This document shows, piece after piece, positions 1 to 8,147 of a DNA stretch of 38,384 bases; the stretch's first letter is position 1; each line of letters opens with the position of its first letter. The translations under genes and the position numbers were made by a program. The notes beneath the pieces are model-generated. The model was not told the DNA's origin. It made no database searches and saw only the letters and a program-made list of their open reading frames with translations. Source of the DNA: a virus; IMG/VR virus record IMGVR_UViG_3300048011_000498, positions 1 to 38,384 of that record; one strand, 5' to 3'.

Positions 1-9
1 CCAAAAAAA

Positions 10-1149
10 ATGAGTAAAAAAAAGTCTTCTCGAAATACATTTTGTGCATTGCCATTTACAGAAATATTTTTATATCCTAACGGAGACATTAAGCCGTGTT
101 GTTCGGCCATAATGCCACTCGGAAATTTAAACGACGACACTATAGAAAACATATTGCAATCTAAAACTGCTAAAAAACTTAGACAAAATATGCTTGATAA
201 CAAGTGGAATCCTATATGCAATCAATGTAGACAGCAAGAAAAACAAGGTGCTAGATCAGAAAGACAACCTGAATATAGTAACGTTCTCAAAGACCTAGAA
301 TTAACAGCTTCGACTTTTAAATTAGAAAGACTAGATTTAAGATGGAGTAATACATGCAATTTAAGTTGCGTTTATTGTTACGAGGGATTTAGTAGTAAAT
401 GGGCAAGTATTAAAGGTATTTCGTTTAACGATGTTAAAAAAACCGGCGAACAAAGTTTATTAGATTTTATTAAAGAAAATATTGAGTCTGTTAATATAGT
501 TATGTTATTAGGAGGTGAGCCTCTCTTACAAAAACAAAACTTGACTCTAATTGATATACTGCCTAAAGTTAGTTTTTATTGTTTAACTAATTTGTCAGTG
601 CCAATGAAAACCAATAAAATTGCACAGAAATTACTTACTAGAGAAGCTGCTACTAAGTTTGGTGTTAGCATAGAAACAATAGGAGAGAAATTTGAATATG
701 TAAGACGAAATGCTTCTTGGGAGTTGCTTGTTGACAATGTGAAATATTTTAATAAGATGCAGCGCCCTCTAGAAGCACATTCTCTTTATTCTATATATTC
801 TGCTTTTAATCTAGTTGAATTTTATGATTTTATACTGGAACATAATTTTAAAAATATATTTTGGAATCTTTTAGAAAGTACAGGAGAAAATTGTAACGCA
901 AGTGTATTTAGATTACCTATGTCACTTAGAGAAAAAGCAATACAAGAAATTGATCGTTGTGTTGAAAAATACAAAGGAGAAACAGGCATAGACCAATTAG
1001 AAATTTATAAAAATAATTTAATTAATATAACAACGCCCCCTGCTTCGAAATACTTTCTAGATGAAATTAAAAGTCTTGAATTATTACAACCCTATAATAA
1101 AACTTTTTCTGATATTTGGCCTGCTGAGTGGGAGTTATTAAATCAATGA
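10..1149 (+). CDS. Twitch/SPASM-type radical SAM protein
   Basis: 379-residue radical SAM protein. The N-terminal ~75 residues hold Cys at 12, 30, 31, 70 and 73, the pattern of an auxiliary Fe-S (twitch/SPASM-like) domain placed before the core. The radical SAM cluster motif CNLSCVYC follows (C116, C120, C123), with the SAM-binding GGEP at 168-171. The same N-terminal layout recurs in the proteins at 8140 and 11396, so these three are paralogues. Such enzymes make a 5'-deoxyadenosyl radical from SAM; the substrate is unknown. The reading frame is open to the window edge, so a start upstream of this ATG cannot be excluded. It overlaps a short SGNH remnant by 4 bases (ATGA). Family assignment is firm; function is not. 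Confidence 0.88.
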   Translation: MSKKKSSRNTFCALPFTEIFLYPNGDIKPCCSAIMPLGNLNDDTIENILQSKTAKKLRQNMLDNKWNPICNQCRQQEKQGARSERQPEYSNVLKDLELTASTFKLERLDLRWSNTCNLSCVYCYEGFSSKWASIKGISFNDVKKTGEQSLLDFIKENIESVNIVMLLGGEPLLQKQNLTLIDILPKVSFYCLTNLSVPMKTNKIAQKLLTREAATKFGVSIETIGEKFEYVRRNASWELLVDNVKYFNKMQRPLEAHSLYSIYSAFNLVEFYDFILEHNFKNIFWNLLESTGENCNASVFRLPMSLREKAIQEIDRCVEKYKGETGIDQLEIYKNNLINITTPPASKYFLDEIKSLELLQPYNKTFSDIWPAEWELLNQ

Positions 1150-1253
1150 AAATACTAGTCTGCGGAGACAGCTATGCAACCGATCATGAGCATTATAGTT
1201 GGTTAAAATTAGTTGTAAATTATAAATCTTTAGATAAATTAAAGACACTATGA
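1146..1253 (+). pseudogene. 35-codon remnant of an SGNH hydrolase N-terminus
   Basis: A short reading frame starts in the ATGA overlap with the upstream radical SAM gene and ends in another ATGA overlap with the next gene. It reads MKILVCGDSYATDHEHYSW, which matches the block I strand-plus-GDS start of phage SGNH/GDSL hydrolases. The downstream gene starts in the same way (MIKIWAYGDSF). It then stops after 35 codons. The likeliest reading is the 5' stub of a second SGNH gene whose body was deleted, leaving the translational coupling intact. A real tiny peptide is possible but less likely. Confidence 0.6.
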
Positions 1254-1987
1254 TAAAAATATGGGCATACGGTGACAGTTTTGTAGCAGGCGATCAAGAT
1301 GATCCTAAGCGTATTGACGCTATACCTGAGATAATGGAATACAACAGATATAATTTTAGTTTTGCTGCTCACTTAGCTAAAAATTTAGGCATAGATATAA
1401 TTAACAGAGCAATTAGTGGTTGTAGTAATTTTGTACAGCTAGATAAGTTGTTTAAAGATGCTGCATCTATTGCACAAGATGATATTGTAATTTTTGGAAT
1501 AAGTTCTCCACTAAGAGATAGATTTCAAATACCACTTAACTATCCAGAATTTGTAAAAGATACTAGAGGACCAACACTGGGCGATAGAGATTTATTCAGC
1601 AAGAAAAATATACATTGTGTGCCTACGGTAGATATGTTTTATCTATTGAGCAGTATAGAAAAAATAGAAAAACTCTATAATATTAAAATTATAAAAATAA
1701 ATGCATTCCATAACTTTATGGAAGATTGTCCTCTAGAAGAAACCCATAAATTTCAATTTGCAAATTACTTAGGGTTAAACAAACCTAACAATACTTTGTT
1801 AGATGTGCTAATAGATAATTGGTTAGGAACAAAAAAGTTAGCAACTAAAGATCATAATAAATGGACTCCTCCTGAAGAATATAAAATATATTTTACTAGA
1901 AAGAGTCATCCTAGTGCCGAAGGACATAAAAAAATAGCAATATGGATGTATGAAAGATTAAAAAATGATTATAACTATCCCATATAA
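1250..1987 (+). CDS. SGNH/GDSL hydrolase-like protein
   Basis: 245-residue protein with the SGNH block I start (YGDSF; Ser10 is the presumed nucleophile), a block-II-like Gly/Asn segment (SGCSNF, about residues 57-62) and a C-terminal block V (SHPSAEGHKKIA, His220). Families of this type hydrolyse or transfer acyl groups on glycans and lipids. The Asp normally two or three residues before the block V His is absent here (RKSH), so the triad is altered or a dyad is used. It starts at an ATGA overlap and its 3' end overlaps the next gene by 23 bases. No signal peptide is evident. A role in acylation or deacylation of a surface glycan is inference from neighbours. Confidence 0.75.
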   Translation: MIKIWAYGDSFVAGDQDDPKRIDAIPEIMEYNRYNFSFAAHLAKNLGIDIINRAISGCSNFVQLDKLFKDAASIAQDDIVIFGISSPLRDRFQIPLNYPEFVKDTRGPTLGDRDLFSKKNIHCVPTVDMFYLLSSIEKIEKLYNIKIIKINAFHNFMEDCPLEETHKFQFANYLGLNKPNNTLLDVLIDNWLGTKKLATKDHNKWTPPEEYKIYFTRKSHPSAEGHKKIAIWMYERLKNDYNYPI

Positions 1988-2774
1988 CTGGTGTAAAGGA
2001 CTAGGCACACAAATTTGCACTATTAGTGCCATTGCCGATTCTCAATATGATACAGTTAAGTTTCTCGAAAATACATCAGAATACAATAACTTTAAATTTT
2101 TTGTAGATTATTACAATCTTGATTTAAATATTATACTTGGCCAACCAGAAATAATAGATAACAAAATATGGTTTGACGATTTTACAAAATTATGTTCTCC
2201 TTATATTAAAAAAGATATTAAATATAAAGATAACAAGTATATCTGCCTTAGTATGTACCAAGATTTGCCACAGTATCTAGTAGATGATACAGCAAACAAT
2301 TACCCATTTAATAAAATGTATACTTTAGATCAATACTCAGAAATTTTTAAATTATCAAGAAAATTTGGCTACGATATAGTTACTATGGACTCTGTACACA
2401 CTACAATACAAGAAAAACTTAATCTATTATCGAAATGTCGTGCAGTTATTGGATACGAAGGCGGAATTTTACACCTAGCACATACATTGGGAATACCATG
2501 TATAATGCTTCCTTGGCGTGATGCAAGCGTAGCTCGATCTAATATAACTGAACTATTACATTTAGATTTAAAAACGTATTTTTTAAGAGATATTAACGAA
2601 TTACTTAACATGAGTAAAAAAAGATTCCATAAGACATTATACCTTCTTGATGTTAATAAAGGTAATAATTCTGTTGTACATACCCCATTACGAAAAAAAA
2701 TGTTAAGGGGTTTAAATATTTCTAAACAAGAAATTAAATTGTTGCCAGAACATAGAAAACTCGGCGGCTTTTAA
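1965..2774 (+). CDS. GT9-like (heptosyltransferase-fold) glycosyltransferase
   Basis: 269-residue protein. The C-terminal half carries a signature of the GT-B family 9 nucleotide-sugar site: a 'CRAVIGYEGG' segment followed by 'ILHLAHTLGIPCIMLPW', equivalent to the (D/E)(S/G)G...HLA..LG.P segment of ADP-heptose:LPS heptosyltransferases. It is shorter than cellular GT9 enzymes (usually over 320 residues), mainly because the N-terminal domain is reduced. The start used is the ATG inside the SGNH gene; no strong Shine-Dalgarno is seen, consistent with coupled translation. Transfer of a sugar to a surface or virion glycan is inferred; donor and acceptor are unknown. Confidence 0.65.
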   Translation: MIITIPYNWCKGLGTQICTISAIADSQYDTVKFLENTSEYNNFKFFVDYYNLDLNIILGQPEIIDNKIWFDDFTKLCSPYIKKDIKYKDNKYICLSMYQDLPQYLVDDTANNYPFNKMYTLDQYSEIFKLSRKFGYDIVTMDSVHTTIQEKLNLLSKCRAVIGYEGGILHLAHTLGIPCIMLPWRDASVARSNITELLHLDLKTYFLRDINELLNMSKKRFHKTLYLLDVNKGNNSVVHTPLRKKMLRGLNISKQEIKLLPEHRKLGGF

Positions 2775-2787
2775 AATACATACTATA

Positions 2788-2794
2788 TAGGAGA
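2788..2794 (+). promoter_or_regulatory. Shine-Dalgarno that fixes a TTG start
   Basis: TAGGAGA lies about seven bases upstream of TTG at 2801. No ATG in this frame occurs until codon 13, so the ribosome site supports the TTG start for the B12-type radical SAM gene. Confidence 0.65.
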
Positions 2795-2800
2795 ACTTAC

Positions 2801-4798
2801 TTGGATAGTGAAATTGGAGATTTTGACGATAAGCATATGGCCGTAATGGAAGCAATACTGCCTTATGCTAAATCCAAACCGCAAAAAAATCTAATAGAAT
2901 TACAAATAGAAAATATAACAAGAGACACTTCGATTCGATTTTTCTTGTTGCCTGAATGGGCACCTAATTTTCCTCCTTATAATTTAGCAAGGTTAGTTTC
3001 GGTATGTAAAAATGCAGGATATAAATCCGATGCTGTTGATTTAAATATTAAAGCATACCGCGAATCAAAAAAATGGAATTTAGAGTTTGATCCCTGGCAC
3101 GGAAGTCAAGAATGGAGATGGACAGGACAATCTTATCACAATTCGATTCACAAACATTTAGCATTAATGTTAGAAGATTATATTACAGCAATCGAAGAAG
3201 ATAAAATTGATGTAGTAGGATTTACTTTATATTACTGTAACCAAGAACCTACACAATGGATGGCTGAACAAATAAAAATAAGATATCCACATATTAAAAT
3301 ACTTGTAGGCGGTCCTCAATGTCATACGTTTCCGCCCGGAAAAGAACAATGGTATTATGATTATGTAGTATCAGGAGAAGGCGAGCAACTGTTGTTGGGC
3401 ATTCTAAGTCAAATTGAAGAAAATAATATTAGCAAGACACAACAGGTATTGACTCAACCTCCTGGATTGAGACTTAATTTAGATACTATGCCGATGCCTG
3501 ATTATAGTTCGTTTGATATAAGCGAATATAAAATGCCAAACGGAGTTAATACTGAATTTAGTAGAGGATGTGTAGCTAAATGTGTATTCTGTAGTGAAAC
3601 ACATTTTTGGAAATTTAGAGGACGATCGTCAAGTAGCTTGTTAAACGAAGTTCTTACACTCAATGAACGATATGGTATAGATTTTATTTGGTTTCTTGAT
3701 AGTTTAGTAAATGGTAATATTAAAGAACTAAGGGCGTTTTGTAAAGGAATTATTGCTAGTGGCATACATTTTGGATGGACAGGATATGCTAGGTGTCACA
3801 ATGCAATGGACGAAGAATATTTCGATGATCTAGCAGCAAGTGGCTGCAAACATCTTAGTTACGGTATTGAGTCTGGATCTGATAAAGTTCTTGAAGACAT
3901 GGACAAAAAAATTACTGTAGATATTATTGAACGTAATTTAGAACTCGGTCATAAAGTTGGTATACAAGCGCATACTAATTGGATAGTAGGATTTCCTACG
4001 GAAAAACTGCAAGATATATACGAATCATTAACACTATGTCACCGTAATAGTGACTATTTACAAGCAGTTGCAACTGGACACGGTTTTACTGAACCACCTG
4101 ACACTATTGTATCACAAAATTCAACAAAATATGGTATGCTTAAATCTTATTATTTAGATAACTGGATTAGTTCAGATTTTACTAGTTCTAAACTACATAG
4201 AATGCTTAGGCTTATATATTTTAATATTTTGTTAGAAAATACTACAAGTTTTGATAAGAAAACCACTTTACAAAATTTTGATACTACTAGATTCTGTTCG
4301 ATAGATTTTAAAACAAACAAAAATATATCAGTTGAATATGAAAAATTTAATTTTGATATAATCGACAACGGCCCTACAAACTTTGCAAATAGTTTAATGA
4401 ACGAAGTATGGCCTTTATTGAGATTACTTTGGAGGTCCCGCGGCGCATTTGATGCAACTTTTAATATTAATCCAAGTGATACTTATCAAGTATTCGGTGA
4501 CAGACTTGCTGGAGATGTAATTATGGACGGGTCGTTTAATATTGACAGATTTGGAAATTTTACAGCAAACTTTAATTATTCATTTAAACAGCCAGACGAC
4601 GCCTGGAGATATGTTGATTATTCCAACGAAACTTCAATAGCTGCCCAAAATGCACGTATACAATCAATACCCGGAAACAAAGGTGAAATTATTTCTAACT
4701 TCGAAGAATCTAGGAATCAATTTTTAAAGGATTTAGACGAACATCGAAAAATTAACTTTACATTTAATGAACAAATATCGATAAAAGATCGATGGTAG
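2801..4798 (+). CDS. B12-binding-domain radical SAM protein
   Basis: 665-residue class B-like radical SAM enzyme. Residues roughly 45-210 resemble a cobalamin-binding Rossmann domain, with an LVGGPQCHTFPP segment and a later SGEGEQ. The radical SAM cluster is CVAKCVFC (C257, C261, C264), followed by a long TIM-barrel region with the FLDSL, YGIESGSDKVLEDM and VGFPTE segments typical of this class. The last ~200 residues match nothing I recognise. Members methylate unreactive carbons or rearrange substrates using cobalamin. TTG start chosen from the Shine-Dalgarno at 2788. The DNA 3' of its stop carries a consensus promoter for the next gene. A second B12-type radical SAM lies at 14042. Confidence 0.88.
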   Translation: MDSEIGDFDDKHMAVMEAILPYAKSKPQKNLIELQIENITRDTSIRFFLLPEWAPNFPPYNLARLVSVCKNAGYKSDAVDLNIKAYRESKKWNLEFDPWHGSQEWRWTGQSYHNSIHKHLALMLEDYITAIEEDKIDVVGFTLYYCNQEPTQWMAEQIKIRYPHIKILVGGPQCHTFPPGKEQWYYDYVVSGEGEQLLLGILSQIEENNISKTQQVLTQPPGLRLNLDTMPMPDYSSFDISEYKMPNGVNTEFSRGCVAKCVFCSETHFWKFRGRSSSSLLNEVLTLNERYGIDFIWFLDSLVNGNIKELRAFCKGIIASGIHFGWTGYARCHNAMDEEYFDDLAASGCKHLSYGIESGSDKVLEDMDKKITVDIIERNLELGHKVGIQAHTNWIVGFPTEKLQDIYESLTLCHRNSDYLQAVATGHGFTEPPDTIVSQNSTKYGMLKSYYLDNWISSDFTSSKLHRMLRLIYFNILLENTTSFDKKTTLQNFDTTRFCSIDFKTNKNISVEYEKFNFDIIDNGPTNFANSLMNEVWPLLRLLWRSRGAFDATFNINPSDTYQVFGDRLAGDVIMDGSFNIDRFGNFTANFNYSFKQPDDAWRYVDYSNETSIAAQNARIQSIPGNKGEIISNFEESRNQFLKDLDEHRKINFTFNEQISIKDRW

Positions 4799-4801
4799 TT
4801 C

Positions 4802-4830
4802 TTGACAAGTTATTAAAAATATAGTATAAT
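4802..4830 (+). promoter_or_regulatory. Consensus sigma70 promoter (TTGACA-N17-TATAAT)
   Basis: TTGACA at 4802-4807, a 17-base spacer and TATAAT at 4825-4830: a perfect host-type (early) promoter directly after the B12 radical SAM stop codon. TATAAT ends five bases before the ATG at 4836, so transcription would start at or next to the start codon, giving a leaderless mRNA. Confidence 0.8.
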
Positions 4831-4835
4831 TAACC

Positions 4836-5510
4836 ATGTATGATATTGTATTCATAAGTTATCAAGAACCTAGTGCAGATGAAAACTATGCTGCACTAAA
4901 GGCACGATTTCCCATGGCTAAGCGTGTGCATGGAGTTAAAGGAATTCATCAAGCACATATAAAAGCAGCAAAAAAATGCTTTACTAAAATGTTTTGGATT
5001 GTAGATGCTGATGCAATTATTTTAGATGACTTCAACTTTGATTATGTTGTTCCTGATCACCAATTAGATCATGTACATGTATGGCGCAGTCAAAATCCTA
5101 TTAATGATTTAGTATATGGTTATGGCGGAGTAAAGTTATTTCCTCGTAAACTAACAATTGACATGGACACTAGCAAGCCTGACATGACTACAAGCATAAG
5201 CGAACATTTTATTGCTGTAGAACAAGTTGCAAATATTACAGCATTTAATACTGATCCGTTTAACACTTGGAAAAGTGCATTTAGAGAATGTGCTAAATTA
5301 AGTAGCAAAACAATCTTGAGGCAAAATAATGAAGAAACAGAACAAAGACTTGATACTTGGTGTACAAAAGGCATTGAGGGATGCTATGGCGACTACGCTA
5401 TTGCTGGCGCTATTGCTGGTAGGGAGTTTGGGATTTCTAATAGGGACGATATTAGCCTTATAAACAATTTTGAGTGGTTACATGAACAATTTTCAAAACA
5501 TACCATTTGA
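4836..5510 (+). CDS. GT-A-like glycosyltransferase
   Basis: 224-residue protein beginning with a beta-strand typical of nucleotide-sugar folds (MYDIVFISYQEP). It has a DAD motif (57-59, in FWIVDADAIILDD) that fits the DxD metal/sugar-nucleotide site of GT-A glycosyltransferases. The residues after it (VWRSQNPINDLVYGYGG) look like an acceptor or donor loop. The gene has its own consensus sigma70 promoter, and the ATG lies five bases after TATAAT, so there is no room for a Shine-Dalgarno. It overlaps the next gene by 29 bases. Probably made early and used on a cell or virion glycan (inference). Confidence 0.62.
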   Translation: MYDIVFISYQEPSADENYAALKARFPMAKRVHGVKGIHQAHIKAAKKCFTKMFWIVDADAIILDDFNFDYVVPDHQLDHVHVWRSQNPINDLVYGYGGVKLFPRKLTIDMDTSKPDMTTSISEHFIAVEQVANITAFNTDPFNTWKSAFRECAKLSSKTILRQNNEETEQRLDTWCTKGIEGCYGDYAIAGAIAGREFGISNRDDISLINNFEWLHEQFSKHTI

Positions 5511-6486
5511 AGACATAACGAGTTTTGGGCAGAAAACCCTATTAAACACAAACTTGTTTACTGTATCGTGGATTCTTGCTAGATTTTGTAATTACAATTG
5601 CAGCTATTGCTGGCCCTATGCTCGCAGCAGCACTCCTGATCATCAAAGCTTAGAGGTATATACTCGCACAATAGATAGTATTAAAGCACAAGCTAGGGCA
5701 AACGGATTTACTGACTTTCACTTTAGTTTTAGTGGTGGCGAACCTACTGCATATAAATACTTTGGGAAGGTTATAGACCATTATTGCAGTGATGCAACTC
5801 CTGAGTACCAGAGTATCCACATGACGACCAATCTAAGCCCGGGAAGCAAATGGTGGAACAACTGGTTAGAATCTACAAGCAGTCTGCAACGTAGAAGTAT
5901 TACAGCAAGCTATCACGCAGAGTTTGCTAATGAACAAGAGTTTGGAGACAAGTGTCTTCAACTAATGAAAGCAGGTGTTTATGTTACGATCAACCAAGTT
6001 ATGGTTCCGGAAATGTTTGACGAACTATATCAACGTCTTGAACGATTTGCCACCAGAGGTATTAATGTCACTCTCAAGCCCCAATCCGACCCTAGTGCCT
6101 CCTACGTTATTCCAGGATACACACAAGAACAAATCCACAAAATGCAAACAGGGTTCCCACAAAAAATTCCAGAAGCATTTAAAGGAATAATTTCTACATT
6201 AGGTGTAGAACTTGTAGACAACAAGGGCAACAAGTACTACATAGATCAAGCAGAACGCTTTAATGCATTTGGATTTAATAAATTTAAAGGTTGGATTTGC
6301 AACGCAGGCTATCAAGGATGTGTCATTAGAGAGAACGAAGTTAAGCGCAGCTACAGTTGCCATGATGAACCTTTAGGCACGTTAGACGGCGGATTTGAGC
6401 TGTTTAAAGCACCAGCTAAGTGCATTACTCCTAGTTGTGTAAGCAGTGCAGATAGTAAAATACCAAAGGTGAAATATGAAAGTTGA
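5482..6486 (+). CDS. Radical SAM protein, C-terminal Cys-cluster type
   Basis: 334 residues from the ATG at 5482; an in-frame TTG at 5470 has no ribosome site. The core cluster is CNYNCSYC (C36, C40, C43) with SGGEP in strand 2. The C-terminal third has GWICNAG and several later Cys (SYSCHDEP, KCITPSC), an auxiliary-cluster pattern shared with the proteins at 9543 and 10498. These three form a sub-family (GWxCNxG). The gene overlaps the upstream transferase by 29 bases and the downstream methyltransferase by 11, so all are translated together. Substrate unknown. Confidence 0.85.
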   Translation: MNNFQNIPFEDITSFGQKTLLNTNLFTVSWILARFCNYNCSYCWPYARSSTPDHQSLEVYTRTIDSIKAQARANGFTDFHFSFSGGEPTAYKYFGKVIDHYCSDATPEYQSIHMTTNLSPGSKWWNNWLESTSSLQRRSITASYHAEFANEQEFGDKCLQLMKAGVYVTINQVMVPEMFDELYQRLERFATRGINVTLKPQSDPSASYVIPGYTQEQIHKMQTGFPQKIPEAFKGIISTLGVELVDNKGNKYYIDQAERFNAFGFNKFKGWICNAGYQGCVIRENEVKRSYSCHDEPLGTLDGGFELFKAPAKCITPSCVSSADSKIPKVKYES

Positions 6487-7081
6487 TATACAAGACGTAT
6501 TATTCTGGATGGATGCAATTCGCAACAGCGATGACAAATATCGTACACTTGAAAGTTTTTGGAAAGGACAAGTTAACAGTAAGATTTGGCTTGCAAATAC
6601 TTTAAAAATTAATCATATAGATGATGATAATCGTATTGTGATATACGGTGGATGGAACGGTGTTCTAGCTAGTATTTTATTTAATAGCAATTTAAGCATC
6701 GAGCATATTACAAGTGTAGACATTGACGAAGATTGTCAAGAAATTGCTTACACAGTTAATAAGAACTACGAAATTGCAGGACGCTTTGATGCAGTAACAG
6801 CTGACATGTGTACATACACAGAACCTGCCGACATTGTTATCAACACAAGTTGCGAACACATTACACAAGAGCAATACGAGCAATGGTTAAGTATTCAGCC
6901 AGACGATGCGCTATTTGTAATACAAAGCAATAACTATTTTGAGTTAGAAGAACACATTCGTTGTGCAACTGACATTGATGACTTTATGCGTATGAGTAGT
7001 ATTAACCCTTACTGGAGAGGCGAATTTAAAACCCCTAAGTATACTCGTTATATGATTATAGGTGAAAAGAAAAATGTTTAA
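6476..7081 (+). CDS. Class I SAM methyltransferase-like protein
   Basis: 201-residue protein with a Rossmann core: strand 1 and the glycine loop (RIVIYGGWNGVLASILF), the acidic end of strand 2 (ITSVDIDEDCQEIA) and a strand 4 segment (ADIVINTSCEHITQEQY). Strand 1 has a YGGWNG loop where DxGxGxG is usual, so SAM binding is plausible but altered. AAGG lies seven bases upstream of the ATG. Situated between two radical SAM genes with overlaps on both sides, it probably acts on the same substrate. Methyl acceptor unknown. Confidence 0.65.
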   Translation: MKVDIQDVLFWMDAIRNSDDKYRTLESFWKGQVNSKIWLANTLKINHIDDDNRIVIYGGWNGVLASILFNSNLSIEHITSVDIDEDCQEIAYTVNKNYEIAGRFDAVTADMCTYTEPADIVINTSCEHITQEQYEQWLSIQPDDALFVIQSNNYFELEEHIRCATDIDDFMRMSSINPYWRGEFKTPKYTRYMIIGEKKNV

Positions 7082-8147
7082 ATTTGATCAATTAGAAAAC
7101 ATACATTTAGAAATTACAAATCGTTGCCAAGCAAGTTGTCCGATGTGTAGTAGAAACTATCACGGCGGATTAGAAAATCCATTAATTAAAAATCAAGATT
7201 GGACAATTAACGATTTTAAACACATTTTGAATAGCGAAGTACTAAACCAAATAAATGGTTTTTACTTTTGTGGAAACTTTGGCGACCCTATTATTAATAA
7301 CGATTTAACAGAAATGTGTAGTTATGCAACTGATGTTAATCCTAGTTTAGAGATTAGAATACACACAAACGGCGGAGCAAGAAGTAAAGATTGGTGGAAA
7401 AAACTTGCAAAAGTATTGCCTAATAAACATTGTGTTATTTTTGCAATTGATGGATTAGCAGATACACATAGTTTATATCGTATCGGAACTGATTTTAACA
7501 AAGTATTAGAAAATGCAAAGGCTTTTATTAATGCCGGCGGCACAGCAGAATGGGCGTTCATTAAATTTAAACATAACGAACATCAACAACTTGCCTGTGA
7601 AGCACTAGCAACAGAACACGGCTTTGCTAGATTTACATGTAAAGATAGTGCAAGATTTGTTGCTACTAATAAGTTTGAAGTTTTAGATAAAAAAGGTCAG
7701 CTTGAATATTACTTAGAACCGCCCACGGGAAGCAACATAACTCTTATAACCCAAGATGTAATTGACAATTATAAAGATATAGTAGATGCTAGTGAAATAG
7801 ACTGCATTGTTTTAAAACAGAAAGAAATTTATATAACCGCACAAAGAAACATTATGCCTTGTTGCTTTTTAGCAAGTACTCCATATAATTATATACATCC
7901 TAACGATTTAGCTAAAGATATTAGACAAAAGATTAAATCACAGCATTCTAGTCTTATTACAGATTTAGGAAATACTAATGCGCTTGATCATTCTATAAAA
8001 GATATAATAGATTCTAATTCTTGGCAAACAGTATGGCACAAGTACTGGAACACACATAAATTAATTACTTGTGCAAGAACCTGCGGAGTAAACAAACTTA
8101 GTAAGCCTAAAGATCAGTTTATACAAGGAGAAAACTTAGATGTCTAA
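7074..8147 (+). CDS. Radical SAM protein with GNFGDP in place of GGEP
   Basis: 357 residues from the ATG at 7074. This start is preferred over GTG at 7062 because AGGTG (7060-7064) sits nine bases before the ATG. The cluster motif is CQASCPMC (C18, C22, C25), almost at the N-terminus. The SAM-amine loop reads FCGNFGDP rather than GGEP. A Cys pair near residue 265 (IMPCCFLAS) and a late CARTCG suggest an auxiliary cluster. The SCPMCSRNYHGG segment distinguishes it from the other eleven radical SAM proteins in the window. It overlaps the genes on both sides by 8 bases. Confidence 0.83.
   Translation: MFKFDQLENIHLEITNRCQASCPMCSRNYHGGLENPLIKNQDWTINDFKHILNSEVLNQINGFYFCGNFGDPIINNDLTEMCSYATDVNPSLEIRIHTNGGARSKDWWKKLAKVLPNKHCVIFAIDGLADTHSLYRIGTDFNKVLENAKAFINAGGTAEWAFIKFKHNEHQQLACEALATEHGFARFTCKDSARFVATNKFEVLDKKGQLEYYLEPPTGSNITLITQDVIDNYKDIVDASEIDCIVLKQKEIYITAQRNIMPCCFLASTPYNYIHPNDLAKDIRQKIKSQHSSLITDLGNTNALDHSIKDIIDSNSWQTVWHKYWNTHKLITCARTCGVNKLSKPKDQFIQGENLDV

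Noticed and set aside
730-735. TTGACA inside the first gene
   Set aside because: No TATAAT-like box at proper distance and no gene start behind it.
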